From Callaeas wilsoni (lineage: Eukaryota > Chordata > Aves > Passeriformes > Callaeidae), in contig VWPU01003130.1 of the NCBI GenBank assembly GCA_013398955.1, positions 1-64,000 on the forward strand: a stretch of 64,000 nucleotides of DNA, in the 5' to 3' direction. Position numbers and translations under genes: made by a program. Position 1 is the first letter of the stretch, and the number at the start of each line of letters is the position of its first letter. Below the pieces are notes generated by a model, which did no database searches, was not told where the DNA came from, and was given only the letters and a program-made list of their open reading frames with translations. This document shows, in pieces, positions 1-12,225 of the stretch.

Positions 1-463
1 TGTTGGAGTGAGTCTAGAGGAGAGCAGGATGATCAGGATGCTGGAGCACCTCTCCTATGAAGAAAGACTGAGGGAGTTGGGGTCGTACAGCCTGGAGAAG
101 AGAAGGCTCTGAGGAGACCTGCTTGTGGCCTTTACCACTTAGAGGAGGGCTGCCAGAGAGCTGGAGAGAGACTTTTCACAAGGGCATGTTGTGATAGGAC
201 AAGGGGGAATGGCTTTGAACTGAAAGGGGTTAGGTTTAGATTGGACATTAGGAAAAACTTCCTTATTGTGAGGGTGGTGAGGCACTGGAACAGGTTGCTT
301 TGAGCAGTTGTGGATGCCCTGTCCCTGAAAGTGTTCAAGGTCAGGTTGAATGAGGCTCTGAGAAATCTGGTCTAGTGAAAGGTGTCCCTGTGCATGGCAT
401 GTGGGCTGGAACTGGCTGATCTTCAAGGTCCCTTCCAACCCAAATAGTGCTATAATCTATGAT
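1..463 (+). mobile_element. CR1 LINE, 3' end, cut by window edge
   Basis: Non-LTR retrotransposon 3' region in sense orientation. The text runs through the usual CR1 3' blocks: 'ggcactggaacaggttgc', then a 'gtgttcaaggtcaggttgaatg' block, 'ctggtctagtgaaaggtg', and finally 'aaggtcccttccaaccc' followed by a degenerate 'tctatgat' tail at 456-463. The 5' part lies outside the window. Short open frames on both strands here are by-products of the repeat, not genes. CR1 family membership is clear; the subfamily is not assigned. Confidence 0.9.
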
Positions 464-1344
464 AATTGACCTGTGGGAAGTCAACAAGCAACTATGCTGC
501 ATAATATACTTGGACATAATGGATTAAGCTATGACACCTGTGAAATTATGAAAATTATGAGAATTAATAGCTTTTTGATATTGGTATGGTTGCTCCTGGC
601 GCTTTGTAAATCTTTTAATGTCACAGAGAGGGTTCCAGTTCCCTGAAGATTTGAGCAATCATTGTAAACTTTATAATATCATCAACCAATTTTTCTTGTT
701 CAAGGTATGGCAGTGATAGTGACCACTTGATAGCAGGAACATAGATTTTAAAAAATAATATTGCTTAGAAAAAGGCACACACAGAATAAGTAATCAGAAG
801 TTGAGTATTTAAGTTTTTTTAAAATTCTTTTTGATGTTATCTTCAATTAGTTTTTTTTCCACTGTGCCTGCCAGAAAAATATATGCATGCACAGCTAGAT
901 ATCTCTGACTTTTAAAGTCATGGCGCTAGGAAAAATGCTTTTAAAGAGAGAAACACAAAAGCCAACATTATCCATGAAAACTACGTAAATATTTATAAGC
1001 AGTATATGTTTGATTTCTGTTCTTTTAAAAAATTATTTATTTATTTTAAAAATCCATCTGCTGCTACCAGATGATAAATATTTAAATCAAATTTGTGCCT
1101 GGGATACAAGGGCACTATTTATTCCAGAAGGGACATTATAAATTTGATACTGTAGGCCCAACCTTAGTTCCCCAGCTCAAACAGCATAGCAGGCACTTCG
1201 TTGGGGTACATTTATAGACTTGTATGAAAAAGGCTTCCTGTCTGGTAGGCTGTAAACAAGCAATCATTTTGCCCAATCTCTTTCAGGAGATTTCCTAGAG
1301 GCTGGACTGGAATATGTCTCCTGGGAAAATACCTTGTTTTACCT
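464..1344. other. Intergenic, AT-rich, nothing recognised
   Basis: About 880 bases between two CR1 pieces. The stretch is rich in A/T runs (for example 'aaaattatttatttatttt' near 1,030) and has no open frame of interest, no RNA gene and no recognisable repeat family. Confidence 0.5.
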
Positions 1345-1750
1345 GAAAGACCCAAGCAATGGTGACTCTACCACCTCCTCAGGTAAGTTGTTCCAATGTC
1401 TAGTTACCCCACTGCTAAGAAATTGCATAATTTCAATCTTGAATTTGTCTGACTCCAGTTTCCAGTCATTACATCTTGTTATGTTTCTGTCTGCAAGACT
1501 GAAAAGCTCGCCTTACGATCAAGTACCTTTTCCATGTGTGTATATCTGTGTACAGTGATCCGGTCACCACTCTTTGACAGATTCAATAGATGTCTTAAAC
1601 ATTAAAACTTAGGTGTTATTTTTCAACCTCTGGATCATTTTTTCTGCCCTCTGATTTTTTTTGTACTGCTTATATATCCTTCTTGAATCATGGATACGTC
1701 TTTTTCTGATGCTGTGTATAAAGCAAGGTCACATCCTAGTAGTTACTCCC
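1345..1750 (-). mobile_element. Old CR1 LINE remnant
   Basis: On the plus strand the sequence follows the reverse complement of an old CR1/L3-like 3' region. 'accacctcctcaggtaagttg' is followed by 'ttccaatgtctagttacccc', 'gaatttgtctgactccagtt', 'catcttgttatgtttctgtctgc', 'gatccggtcaccactctttgac' and 'ccctctgat'. Divergence is high, so this is an ancient insertion. The right boundary is approximate. The 74-aa plus-strand frame inside it is a shadow of the repeat. Confidence 0.7.
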
Positions 1751-1969
1751 TTTTTTCACACAGGATAATCAGTTATTATGTATTACAGGTGACGTTTGCT
1801 GATACACTGCATGTGTTGATAGATTGGTAGATCTGGTCCCTAGAACTGTGGAGGTCTGACACTTGCATTCTCAATGTATGTTTGCACTACTTAATGCATG
1901 CTCTGAATTAAAGGAGCAATGTCTGTCAGATCTGCATACAATGTCCCTTTTCATTACTTAGATGATCCA

Positions 1970-2013
1970 TAAATCCCACTAATACATAGGAAATAAATCC
2001 CTAATACATAGGA
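1970..2013. repeat. Imperfect two-copy tandem repeat, about 22 bp
   Basis: Two adjacent copies read 'taaatcccactaatacatag' and 'taaatccctaatacatagga', differing by a small indel. This is probably a replication-slippage duplication with no evident function. Confidence 0.7.
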
Positions 2014-2435
2014 ATTGTAATTCCTTTTGCTAAAAAAGAGGGAAAGGCTACATTGTGAGTAGTTAATTTTGTTCTTCCTGTAGGAAAGGTCCTACATTAG
2101 AAAGAGAATGATTCTATTGCTCTGCTCAGAGTAGAAGAAATAAGGGAGGAGTAAGGGTGAAGAAGCACTGCGAGAACACAGTGACAGACTTCTGTGAAAC
2201 CTCTCAGTGACTGTTTTTCTGGGCAGCAGGAGAGTGGAAATAGCAGCCAGTTAGGAGTTTTACCCAAGAAAAGCTGAAATTTAATAGAGGTGGCTGGCTT
2301 ATGTCTGGACGCATAAAAAACGGGTAAGAAAAACATTGTCATTAATAGCTTGTGCGAGTTAAAAATGCATTTATTTATTTATCTTATTTGGCACATGTAC
2401 AAAAACTGCTCTGACTTTAATTCCTGTGGTCAAGA

Positions 2436-2700
2436 ATTATAAAATCACAGAAATGTTATTTGGGAAGGATATGTGTAAATCATCTAGTCCAGCTGTGTGC
2501 TTGACGCAGGCTGTTGCCAACATTCACTTAGGAATGGACCTCCTTGGAAAATCTGAAAATTTTGTCCACAGCTCCTCCAGCTTCTTATCTACTACACATT
2601 TTTCTTATTCTGCTATCAGACAGGCGAATCTTACTGAGCTCTGACATGAACTCAATCAGGGAACACCACTGTCAGGAAGGAAAAAAAAAATTCTTTTATT
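2436..2700 (-). mobile_element. Probable old CR1 LINE 3' fragment
   Basis: On the plus strand it begins with 'aaaatcacagaaatgttatt', 'tgggaagga' and 'aatcatctagtccagc', the reverse complement of a CR1 3' end. It then drifts beyond easy recognition. The right boundary is a guess, and the overlapping short open frames are not considered genes. Confidence 0.5.
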
Positions 2701-4819
2701 TCTCCAGATTTCTTGAGTTCAGTTAGGCATTGATCCTGTCTAACGTAGGCTGTATGACTGTGGATGCTGGCACACAAATGATACAGGAGCAGATAGGAGC
2801 ATTCAAGGGGAGCTGCTTATGCAGCACAGCTTTGTAATGTAACCACAACTCTTGCAGTTTGCCAGTGCAAAAAAAAGTGAGCTCATTCTGCTTCTCCCCC
2901 CTACTCCTTGGCCATGCATTTCCATTTTTCTGGTGGCCATGGCAAGCTGAACTAGAAGAAAACGAACCTCACCATAAAAAGTAAGTAATTATTGGATAGT
3001 TTATTGAATACCAGTGCCAATTGAGACAGACTTGTATGGAGCTGCTCATTTCAGTGGCAGCTAGCCATTTAGTTGGCTTTGCTGCAATGAGAAATTTAAT
3101 CTCTGAATTACAGTTCCATAGCAGTTTATCATTATCTAAGTCAGAGCTATCATGGTCTGTTGTGGTATTTTTGCAGCTGAGCAGAAGGTTGGTCCAGGGA
3201 GCTTTGCAGCCAAGAACTAAGCTTGAACTAAACCCTAGAAAATCTTCCTTGTCCTCCACTGATTTCAGGGAGTTGATGTATCTGAAAATGAATCACTCTT
3301 TTATACAGAGAGTTTTAAACTTGTGACCTGACCTGATGCTGGTGTGCTGGTATATGTGGTGAGAAAGGGAAGAGAGAATGGCTGGATTTGGAATCTGTGT
3401 TCTCAGACATGGACAATGTCCATGATTCCATTTGTTCATTTCCTGAAGCATATATTGATGTGACTTTTTGTGTTCACAGTAGGTCTTAAGATTATTGTAA
3501 GATGATGAAAGAGACCTGTCTTGTATGGAGACATGCAGGGTCAATATTCTGGGGATCATTCTGGGCTCAGTGATTATTGAATGATGGCTTGTGTTTGCAG
3601 GGACTGACTCAGTGACCCGGATGGTCTCTTCCAGTCTTACATTTTTAGCTGTACCGTTCCTAAGAGTACCCTAGTGTTAAAACTATTGAGAACTAATTTT
3701 TCTTTATTATCAGCCACTTTCAAATTTGTTGCATTTGATACTATTCCATTCTTCACTGCTGTATTATTTTAACAGCAGAGTGAGAGAGAAAGAGAGCATT
3801 TTTGCTCTTAGTTGTGCTAAAGATTTTCCCCAAATGCAGCCATTAGAGACCAGCTGCAGACAAAACAGCACAGGCAGTTGATTTTTCAACAGTGTTAGAT
3901 TTTGAACTCCTGTCTGCAGTAATTAATTAGCTTCATTGCTGAGCCGACTCCCTGCGGGACTGCGTGATCATTATTGCCAAAGCAAGGAAGGGAGCATGAA
4001 CTCCCAAACCCCTGAGAAACTACTGCAGCAATTCTTGTTGTCTATAGAGCATTTCAAGAACATTTCAAGTGACACTGGTAGAAAAGATTCGCTTTCTCAT
4101 CTGTATGAGGGCCTTGCTCAGATTCAGTTAGACTGCTGGCTAGGATCAGGCAAATCTACTTCCTGGGCAAGATTTTGTCAAAGGCTATCTAAAACCCAAA
4201 GGGTTGCTCTCAGCTAGTTCATCTTAATTTTGCTGATATGCAGAGAGAATTATAGAAGACTTGAGAGACATCAGAGTACAAATCAGTGGTGATGTACAGT
4301 ACCGGGGCTGCTGTGCCAAAAGCTAGCCCAGAACCAAGTATCTGTCAGCTAAAAGTCAAACTTAGATCCAGCAGAGACACAAATGAATCCAAACATGCCA
4401 AAATGAAAGTGCTGGTATGAAATTACACAGCTTCCTTCAGGTGCAGAAAACCAGCAGACACTGAGATTATTTACAAATCACTTTTATGAAATACTTTTTG
4501 TAGGCTTGGGATGCAGTGTAATATAGTTTAATCTCTTCTCTCATCCCTCATGCTTGTTTCAGAAGAGAACAAGAAATTTAATCCAAACAAAGGATTAAGA
4601 AATTTCAATAACTGGACTACTGCCATTATCGAAACAATGGGCCAGCTCTTTAAATGCTTGTTCTTGATTGAATTGAAGTCAATGACTACATCAGAGGGAG
4701 CAGAACTGGAATGCAGAAAAGAAGAAATGAAAAGTCTAGAAGAGATACACAATTATTGTAGCTATTATGCACTTCTAGCAATGCATTGCATAAACAAAGC
4801 AGCTCTGAGAAAGGATCTC
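2701..4819. other. Intergenic with one possible CR1 tail
   Basis: No convincing gene. At about 3,590-3,645 'gggactgactcagtgacccg' and 'gatggtctcttccagtctta' resemble the last 50-60 bases of an old CR1 in plus orientation. The 93-aa open frame at 3,936-4,217 and the 101-aa frame at 3,021-3,326 have no recognisable family features and look like chance. The rest is unremarkable. Confidence 0.45.
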
Positions 4820-4990
4820 TCCTCACTGGAGAATAAAGTTAGAGACAACTTTGGAGAGATGGACAGAGGAAAGAGAAATGAGATTTAATATAGATAAATG
4901 TAAGGTAATACACCTGGGAAGAAATAATAATCATCCTATATACAAAATCAGGAGCTGCTCTTTAGAAAACAGTAATAGAGAGGAAGGCCC
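4820..4990 (+). mobile_element. Probable ancient CR1/L3 reverse-transcriptase fragment
   Basis: The text around 4,880-4,935 (start 'gagatttaatatagataaat', then 'gtaaggtaatacacctggga' and 'agaaataat') can be read in one frame as FNIDKCKVIHLGRNN. This matches the motif near the end of the RT region in CR1/L3-type LINEs. Flanking sequence cannot be aligned by eye and no intact reading frame remains. Confidence 0.5.
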
Positions 4991-7900
4991 GGAAGCAATG
5001 GTTTATAATTAATTACTGCAGACAGGAATTCAAAACCTAACACTGGGGCAAAAATCAAATACGTTCTTATTCTGGGCCAGCACCAGAGGTTTATTACTAC
5101 AATGAGTGCATGGAGATCAGGGAGCTGGCAACAGCACAAGCAAAATATTAAACTTACGGCTACGATGTTACTAATTCCATTTATAAGCTAGAGACTTGAC
5201 TGCTAATACCATGAGCCCAAGCTTGTGGTTTTCTACTTGCTGGATACAGTAAAACAAGAAAACACGTCCAAGATAAAAACTCCTGATGAGTTTGTAGAAG
5301 GGTACTTTTTTTCCCCTCATACTTAAATGCAGAACCGTGGCTTAAAAATTACGAGATTTCACCTAGACAAGATTCTGGAAGCAAACCCCCTTTCCTGAAG
5401 AAAAATATAACGTTTGAAAACAGTATAGAGAGAATTAAAACAATGTAACAATTCCATAACTCAGTAAAAGGAAATCTGTTGGCAAGAAATGAAGGCCACA
5501 TGTAGACCTATGGTATTATTAGGTAAGAAATTTTGGTCAGAAAATGCGTTTAGCAGGTAGACAACAAAGATATTACAAGTAACGATGTTCCACCAAAGAC
5601 CCGATCAAACATTACTATGCTGAGAAGACAGTGTCATGTGAAAGCCTGCCAGACAACCCAGACAGAGTGCCATAAAGAGCTATCTGATTGCAAGACCTGA
5701 TGGCTATGTATTTAGAAGTTCACAGACTTGCAGATTAGAATTTAACAGAAATTGATTCCAGTCCTAGAAAAGGAAAGGAGAAAAACCCTAAGAAGGTATA
5801 GTATGTAGAATATTAAAGATTTACAGGACTATTTCATCTTACTAGTGCTGTGAGCTAGTATCACAAGGTAATCCTGTCTTTGATTCCTTAGAGGCAATGC
5901 TAGCAAAATGGCACATCTCCCCACTATAAGGCAGCTTTGGGGTGGTATCGTTTCTTCCCAGGATGGATACAGCTTGGGCTCAAAGCACCAGGATATGTGC
6001 AAGCACAGAAAGAGGCATTCATTATCCCACAGGCAACTCTTCCCCCTCCTGGGAAAATAATGGTGGATCATTTCTTAGATCCCTATATGTCAAAAAGCTT
6101 TTTTTTTCTTTTTGATAAGTGCAAAACCAAGTAACTATTTTTTTAAATATGAAGAAGAAAAAAACCCCCACAAAAATATAAAAACTCTCAAAACTGACAT
6201 TTCATCTTCTGTCTGAGAAGGCAGATAAAGCTGCATAATTAGTCCTGGAAGGATCACTCCCTTTCTCCCCACAGCCTCCGGAGGATAAACTCCAGATAAG
6301 CTTTTCAGAGAGTGCAGAGCTCCAACTGCAGAGGGCTTTAGTCTGTGAAAGACATTTGGAGCACATAATAATTAGCAGCTCACAGCTGAATTTTGCTAGC
6401 TGTCACAGTATTTGTTGCTATCACTGCATGAAAGTACTCCTGTAGGTCTCCTGAGTCTTCCTAAATGTGTGCTGTAGTCTGATTTGTCCACATGGAACTT
6501 TTTAATAAAAAATTTGGTCAGTGTACAACACTTAAAGGCTTACAGCAAATCCCTTTTCCATGGCAGAACACCACCTAGACAGAATGAGAAAATAAAGATT
6601 CTTTTCTTGGACAAAGCAGGAACTCCTTTACTCTTTATACTATATCCAGGCCCTTAAAATCCAGGGGGATTCAGTATGCTGGGAGAATCAATGGGTAGCC
6701 TGCTAATCCAAATCCACATCTTCTTTGTATCCCCAAATCAGTGCTCAAGAGTTCTGGCAGAAGACAGGCCTTTTCTTAAGACTTGCCCTTCATCTCTGCT
6801 TGCTCACAGTTTTTAAGTCCCAGTGGGAAAACTGTAGAGACACTGGGAGAAAGACAGTAAATATATTGTAATTCCTTTAAACTTAATTGAGATTCACCTC
6901 TGTCTTAAGAAAGCAAACACCAAGAACTGTCTGGGTTACCTTAAATTCAGTATGTGCTTAAGTGTTTCAGGACTGATACTGTTTTTGAGATAGCAGCAGT
7001 AATGAAGACTTTCTGGACTGCAGTCTCAGATTTGTATAAATTTCTTACAAGTGTTTCTGACCTTTAATTACAATTCACTTAATGGTAGATGCATTTGTGC
7101 TGTCTCTTTTCTCATCCAAAACAGCTGTTCAAGTTGTTAATGTGTGAGCTGTGCTTTGTTTTCAGCAGTTGATGTCTGCCCTGTTCCTGCTTTTCATCTT
7201 TTTCAGGTATGCTTGGCTTACCTTCTCAGCTCCCATGGTCTCCCTACCCCCCGAGAAAACCAGCTGCTGGGAGCTATATGCATAACATATATGCACTTAA
7301 CAACGCTTTCATTGTCTTTCAATCCAATTGCAAAGGTCATTTTCTCGGCTCATTGTCCCAGTTCTGTCACTCCTCTTTTTTTGCACAATGCCATTGGCTC
7401 CCTTTCTTCACTGTGTGAAATACAAATGACTTCTCTTTACTTTTCAAGACATGTCTAATCTACATCACCAAGAAGTATCCCTCACTGCCATTATACAAAC
7501 AATACCAGTATTTTAAGGCAGTCTTGTACATTCACTTTCATGCTTTCACCCATGCTGCTGATTATGCATAGCACAAAATCTGAGTAATATCCCTAAACCC
7601 TTCTTTCTCTGCTTTTTGAAGCACCAGGTCTCTGCCTCGAGGTTTGTCAAGAGTCCAAGCATAGCTACATAACTGTTTTCCTAGAGATGCTTTTTCATAT
7701 GAACCAGTTATCACCTCTTCTTCCTGCTCATCTTCTCTCTATAAGGCACTTTGGAGGCATAACGGTTTGTTGTTTTTATGTCTGTACAGTGCAAGCTACA
7801 GTGAGGGTGGGTTTAGGTGTAATTTTAAGAGCAGTATTAATAATAAAACCACAGTAAACCAAATTATTTTTCTTTCTTCTAAGTCTGTAAAATACTTCCA

Positions 7901-10508
7901 GGAAGGAGTTCCAACACAGGCTGTTTAATTTGCCATACCAAAGTTGCTTAAGTCTGTGGTTTCCAGGAATAAATTTGCCACAGGGAGTAAGAGAGAAAGA
8001 GGGGGACTGGAACTGTGCCTTTTCTGACAGATGACTGCTACTGGCTTAGTAGAACTACCAGAATGCACCCTGAGGGGCTGTAGTCACTGTGATTCACTCA
8101 GTGAGAGCCATGCTGAGCATGGGGTGATGGAAGCATGGTGATGTGTTTTACAGGTCCCTTACCAGGATCATAGTCAAATTCACCCGCAGTGCTGACTGGA
8201 CAAACATCTGGCCACATTTCTTTTAGCATGGAGCTACGAGTGGTTCTGCACAATTCTGTTTTATGGAGAACTAATATAAAGTGGCATTGCTCCCCCTGTT
8301 TCTGTTTCTTTTGGAAATTCTGTTATTTTATCATCTCATGTGTAGGTAGAGCAAAGTGAATATTCTGTTGTAAGTTGTACCTTTCAAAAACCAATTAAAA
8401 GGGTTAAGACTGGAGCAGGATTTAGAATAATAGGGTATGCAATTTAAGATTCTTAGAGACTTAAGATATCCCTGAGAGGTGGGCAAAAAGCTAGAGAACT
8501 GAGATCTACATGCTTTCAATATTCAGCAGCTAGAACATCACATTTTCATTCATGACCACAAAGTGTCTGTTTTATTCAGGAAAAATGAGTCTTGTCAAAT
8601 AGCTTTGATATCATTCTCTGGCAAGATTACAAGTACATTTGATAAAGATGACTCTATTGACATAATACACTAGTTTATGTGGGGCATTTGTTTTATTCTG
8701 TGTGGCAGCCTATGTAAAAGAGATGTATGGGAAGCAAAAAAAATTAAACCTATTTTTCTGTAGGGTTGTTTGCCATGTCACAGCTCCCTGCAATATGCCC
8801 GCTTCCTTTCTTGTGTTTTTACTTTATTGCCTTGTAATGCCTCTAGTTTAAAAATGTCCAGTCTTTCCATAATGTCTAACATCTTGACATATTCGCAATA
8901 CCATTTAATGGGCACAGGAACCAAAGCAGTTTGTCAAGGATCTGTCCTTTTCTAGTTACACCTCAAAACTCTAAGGCAGTCAAGTCTTCTCTATTTTATA
9001 AAATAAGAATTATCAGGTTCCTAATTGAATGAATCAGTGATGCAACCATGCAGTAAAGCTCATGAACTGCTGAGCCCAGTGCAGGGCATGACTCAATCCA
9101 GTGCACGGTGGATAAATATACATTAAAAAATATCCAGCTATCATTTTCATGCTGTTTGACTAATCAGAAGAGAATCTATGGACTGAATAGTGAAAGGGTG
9201 AAAACTACTCTCAAAGCCTCCAGTAAGACTGAGCCCTCAGTAGTGTGAACATATATGCCAGATGAAAAGAGAGAGCTTCAGTTCCTCTGTGGTCTTGATG
9301 AGTCCCTGATGCCATGCAATGATACTAAGTTATACAAAGTTTAATCTCAGTGACATCAGTACAATTCTCAGCATAATTCTCAGCAGATGTCTCAGGCAGT
9401 GAAGGGCAAAACCATTTTTTTTCCTAACACTCAGGAACAAATAGCACTGATAATAAAAAGTCTCTTTACTTGTCTAGTAGTTTGGCTAATTAAGGTGACA
9501 GGCCATGAAGTTTCAGAGTATTTATGCTTTTAAAAGGTGGAGTCTACACCCAGTAATCACCTCTAGATAGCTGACTTTAGTATTCAGGAATACTTGATTC
9601 CCAAGCTGCAAATCTTATTATTTGTGTGGGTATTAAGTGTTGATTCTTCCATGTACATGATGAAAAGGCCTTTGTCTTAAGTCATTCGAATAGCATACAC
9701 ACTGTATGAGTAAATCACACACAGACCAAATCTCTGACTACAGCTGAGGAAGGTGGCTCTCTCCTTCTGTATCTGGAAAAGTTTCAAAGGCTACACATTA
9801 TTGTCTTTTTAGTCATGAATGTGTAGGGAGCTGGGGCCCTGAATATTTGGTTGGTGCATGTAGGAAACAAGGCACTAGAGAAATTATTTTTTATAACATC
9901 TGCTCAATTGGCAACAGTCAAAACCTTTCATTTTCTTCAAAAATATATTTTGATTGAGACACTACTGTAAGAAGACAGGCATTGTGTATTTAACTTTATT
10001 AAAGTAAAAATGGTGCAATTTGCTATGAGACAGACAAAATTAAATACACTTTTTAGTGGCTTGTAGTCATCTGATATCTCCTAAAGTAACAAAGTGCAAC
10101 CTGAATTGTGTTTAAGAAAGTTTCTTGGGATTATGAATATGTCTGTAACAAGTGACTAGTGTTATCAACAGAGCTTTTAAGTGAAAGCTTTACTGTTTTA
10201 GGCTTGTCTGACTTGGATAACAAACTCTTGGTATTTCAGCCCATAAATCCTGAACAGAAAGATACTATTCTCTTGTGTCTCTGACAAACTAAAAGAGAAT
10301 CTTTGTTTGCAGAGCTCCCCAGAGTTAACACAGTACTAGTTAATGATTCCACCATGGTAATTACTTTCTAGGGTCTGTCAGTCAGGCAGTTTTAATGTAT
10401 GCAGAATGGGCTGCACCAATTTTGTGCAACATTACTGTTTTACCTGGTTTCATGCTCCTTGTCTATCAACCTGTCCATAAGAAGTTCTGAATATATGGAC
10501 AAATTTAT
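4991..10508. other. Intergenic, no gene recognised
   Basis: About 5.5 kb without a supported gene. The open frames here (up to 104 aa at 7,144-7,458) have low-complexity, hydrophobic or cysteine-scattered translations and no family signature. A small duplicated 'aattctcagca' unit sits at 9,363-9,385. No RNA gene, CpG-rich promoter or LINE piece was recognised. Confidence 0.5.
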
Positions 10509-12225
10509 CAGAATCACAGAATCCAAATGATAGAGTGGTTTGGGTTGCAAGGGACCTTAAAGATCATCTAGTTCCAACCCCCCTGCCATGGGCAGGGACA
10601 CCTTCCACTAGACCAGGTTGCTCTGAACCTCATCCAACCTGACCTTGAACACTTACAGGGATGTGACATCTGCAAATGCTCAAAGCAACCTGTTCCAGTG
10701 CCTCACCACCCCCCGAGTAAAGAATTTTTTCCTAATATCTAATCTAAACCTACTCTCTTTCAGTTTAAAGCCATTCCCCCTTGTCCTGTGATTACATGCC
10801 CGTGTTAAAGGTCTCTGGTTTTCTTGTAGGCCCTGTTCAGGTACTGGAAGGCTGCAAGTAGATGTCCCCAGAGCCTTCTCTTCTCTAGGCTGCACAATCC
10901 CAATTCTCTCAGTCTTTCCGTGTAGGAGATGTGCTCCATTCCTCTGATCATCTTGGTGTCTCTCCTCTGGACTCACTCCAACAGATTTATGTCCTTCCTA
11001 TGGACATAAATTCCAGGTGGGGTCTTGGCATCTCACCAGAGCAGAGCAGAGGGGCAGAGTCTCCTCCCTTGCCCTGCTATCCCTGCTGCTTTTGATGCAG
11101 CCCAGGACACATTTGGCTTTCTGGGCTATGAGTGGCTATTGCCAGCTCATATCCAGCTTCTCATCCACCAACATCCCAAAGTCCTTCTTGGCAGGGCTGC
11201 TCTTGATTCCTTCATCACCCAGCCTGTTTTGATACCAGAGATTGCCCCCACACAGGTGCAGCACCTTGCACTTGGTCTTCTAAACCTTATGAGATTCCCA
11301 TGGGCCCACTTGGAGTTTGTCCAGGTCCCTCTGGATGGCATCCCATCCTTCAGGTGTGTCAGCAACATCCTTCAGCTTGGTGTCATCTGCAGATTTGCTG
11401 AGGGTACACTTGATCCCTTCATTTATGTCATTAATGAAGATATTAAATAGCACTGGTCCCAGTATGGACTCCCAAGGGACAACACTTGTCACTGATTTCC
11501 ATCAGGACTCTGAGTCTTTGACCACTACCCTCTGGATGTGGCTATCCAACTAATTTCTAATCCACCCATCAAATCCCTCTCTCTCCAATTTAAAGGGAAT
11601 GATGTTGTGAGGGACCCTGTAAAAGGCTTTACAAAAGCTCAGATAAATCACATTTGTGGAGCTTCCCTTGTCCACTGATGTAGTCAGCCCTTCAGAGAAG
11701 GCTACTACGTTGGTCAGGCAAGACTTGCCCTTTGGTCAGTCCATGCTAGGTGTCTCAAATCACCTTCCTGTCTTCCATGTGCCTTTAGCACAGCTTCTGG
11801 GACGTTCTGTTCCATGACCTTCCCAGATACAGGAGTGAGGCTGACAGGTCGGAAGTTCCCAGGGTCCTTCTTTTGACCCTTTCTAAAGATGGGCACTCTT
11901 GTTTCCCCTTTTCCAGCAACCTGGGACTTCACCTGACTGCCATGACTTTTCAAACACCATGGAGAGTGCCTTGGCAATGACATCAGCCAATTCCCTCAGG
12001 ACTCTGGGATGTACCTTGTTGGGTCCCACAGACTTATGTACATTCAGGTTCCTCAGAAGGTCACGAACTTAATCTTTACAGTCAGAGGGACTTTGTTCCC
12101 CCAGTCCCCATCCTGCTGTCCGTCCACTCAGGAGGTGTAGGAAAAGAGGTTGCTATTGAAGACTGAGGCAAAGGAAGTTGTTGAGTAACTCAGCCTTTTT
12201 CTCATCTGTTGTTACCAGTTTTATA
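10509..12225 (-). mobile_element. CR1 LINE, 5'-truncated, about 1.7 kb
   Basis: This is the largest repeat in the window. Its 3' end is at the left: the plus strand reads 'agaatcacagaatccaaatg' then 'gtttgggttgcaagggacc'. Minus-strand translations show the reverse-transcriptase region broken over several frames: RKGQKKDPGNFRPVSLTPV near 11,850-11,910 and [15 protein letters not shown] near 11,420-11,465. The catalytic FADD-type box is present as SADDTKL near 11,372-11,392. Frames are interrupted, so the element cannot encode an active enzyme. The 5' edge near 12,225, after 'catctgttgttaccag', is typical of CR1 5' truncation. The 141-aa plus-strand frame at 11,025-11,450 is antisense to the RT and is not a gene. 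Confidence 0.92.

Noticed and set aside
4550..4888. 112-aa plus-strand open frame
   Set aside because: Its 3' end runs into an ancient CR1/L3 RT fragment; the rest has no recognisable family.
11025..11450. 141-aa plus-strand open frame
   Set aside because: Lies antisense to the CR1 reverse transcriptase; an artefact of the LINE.
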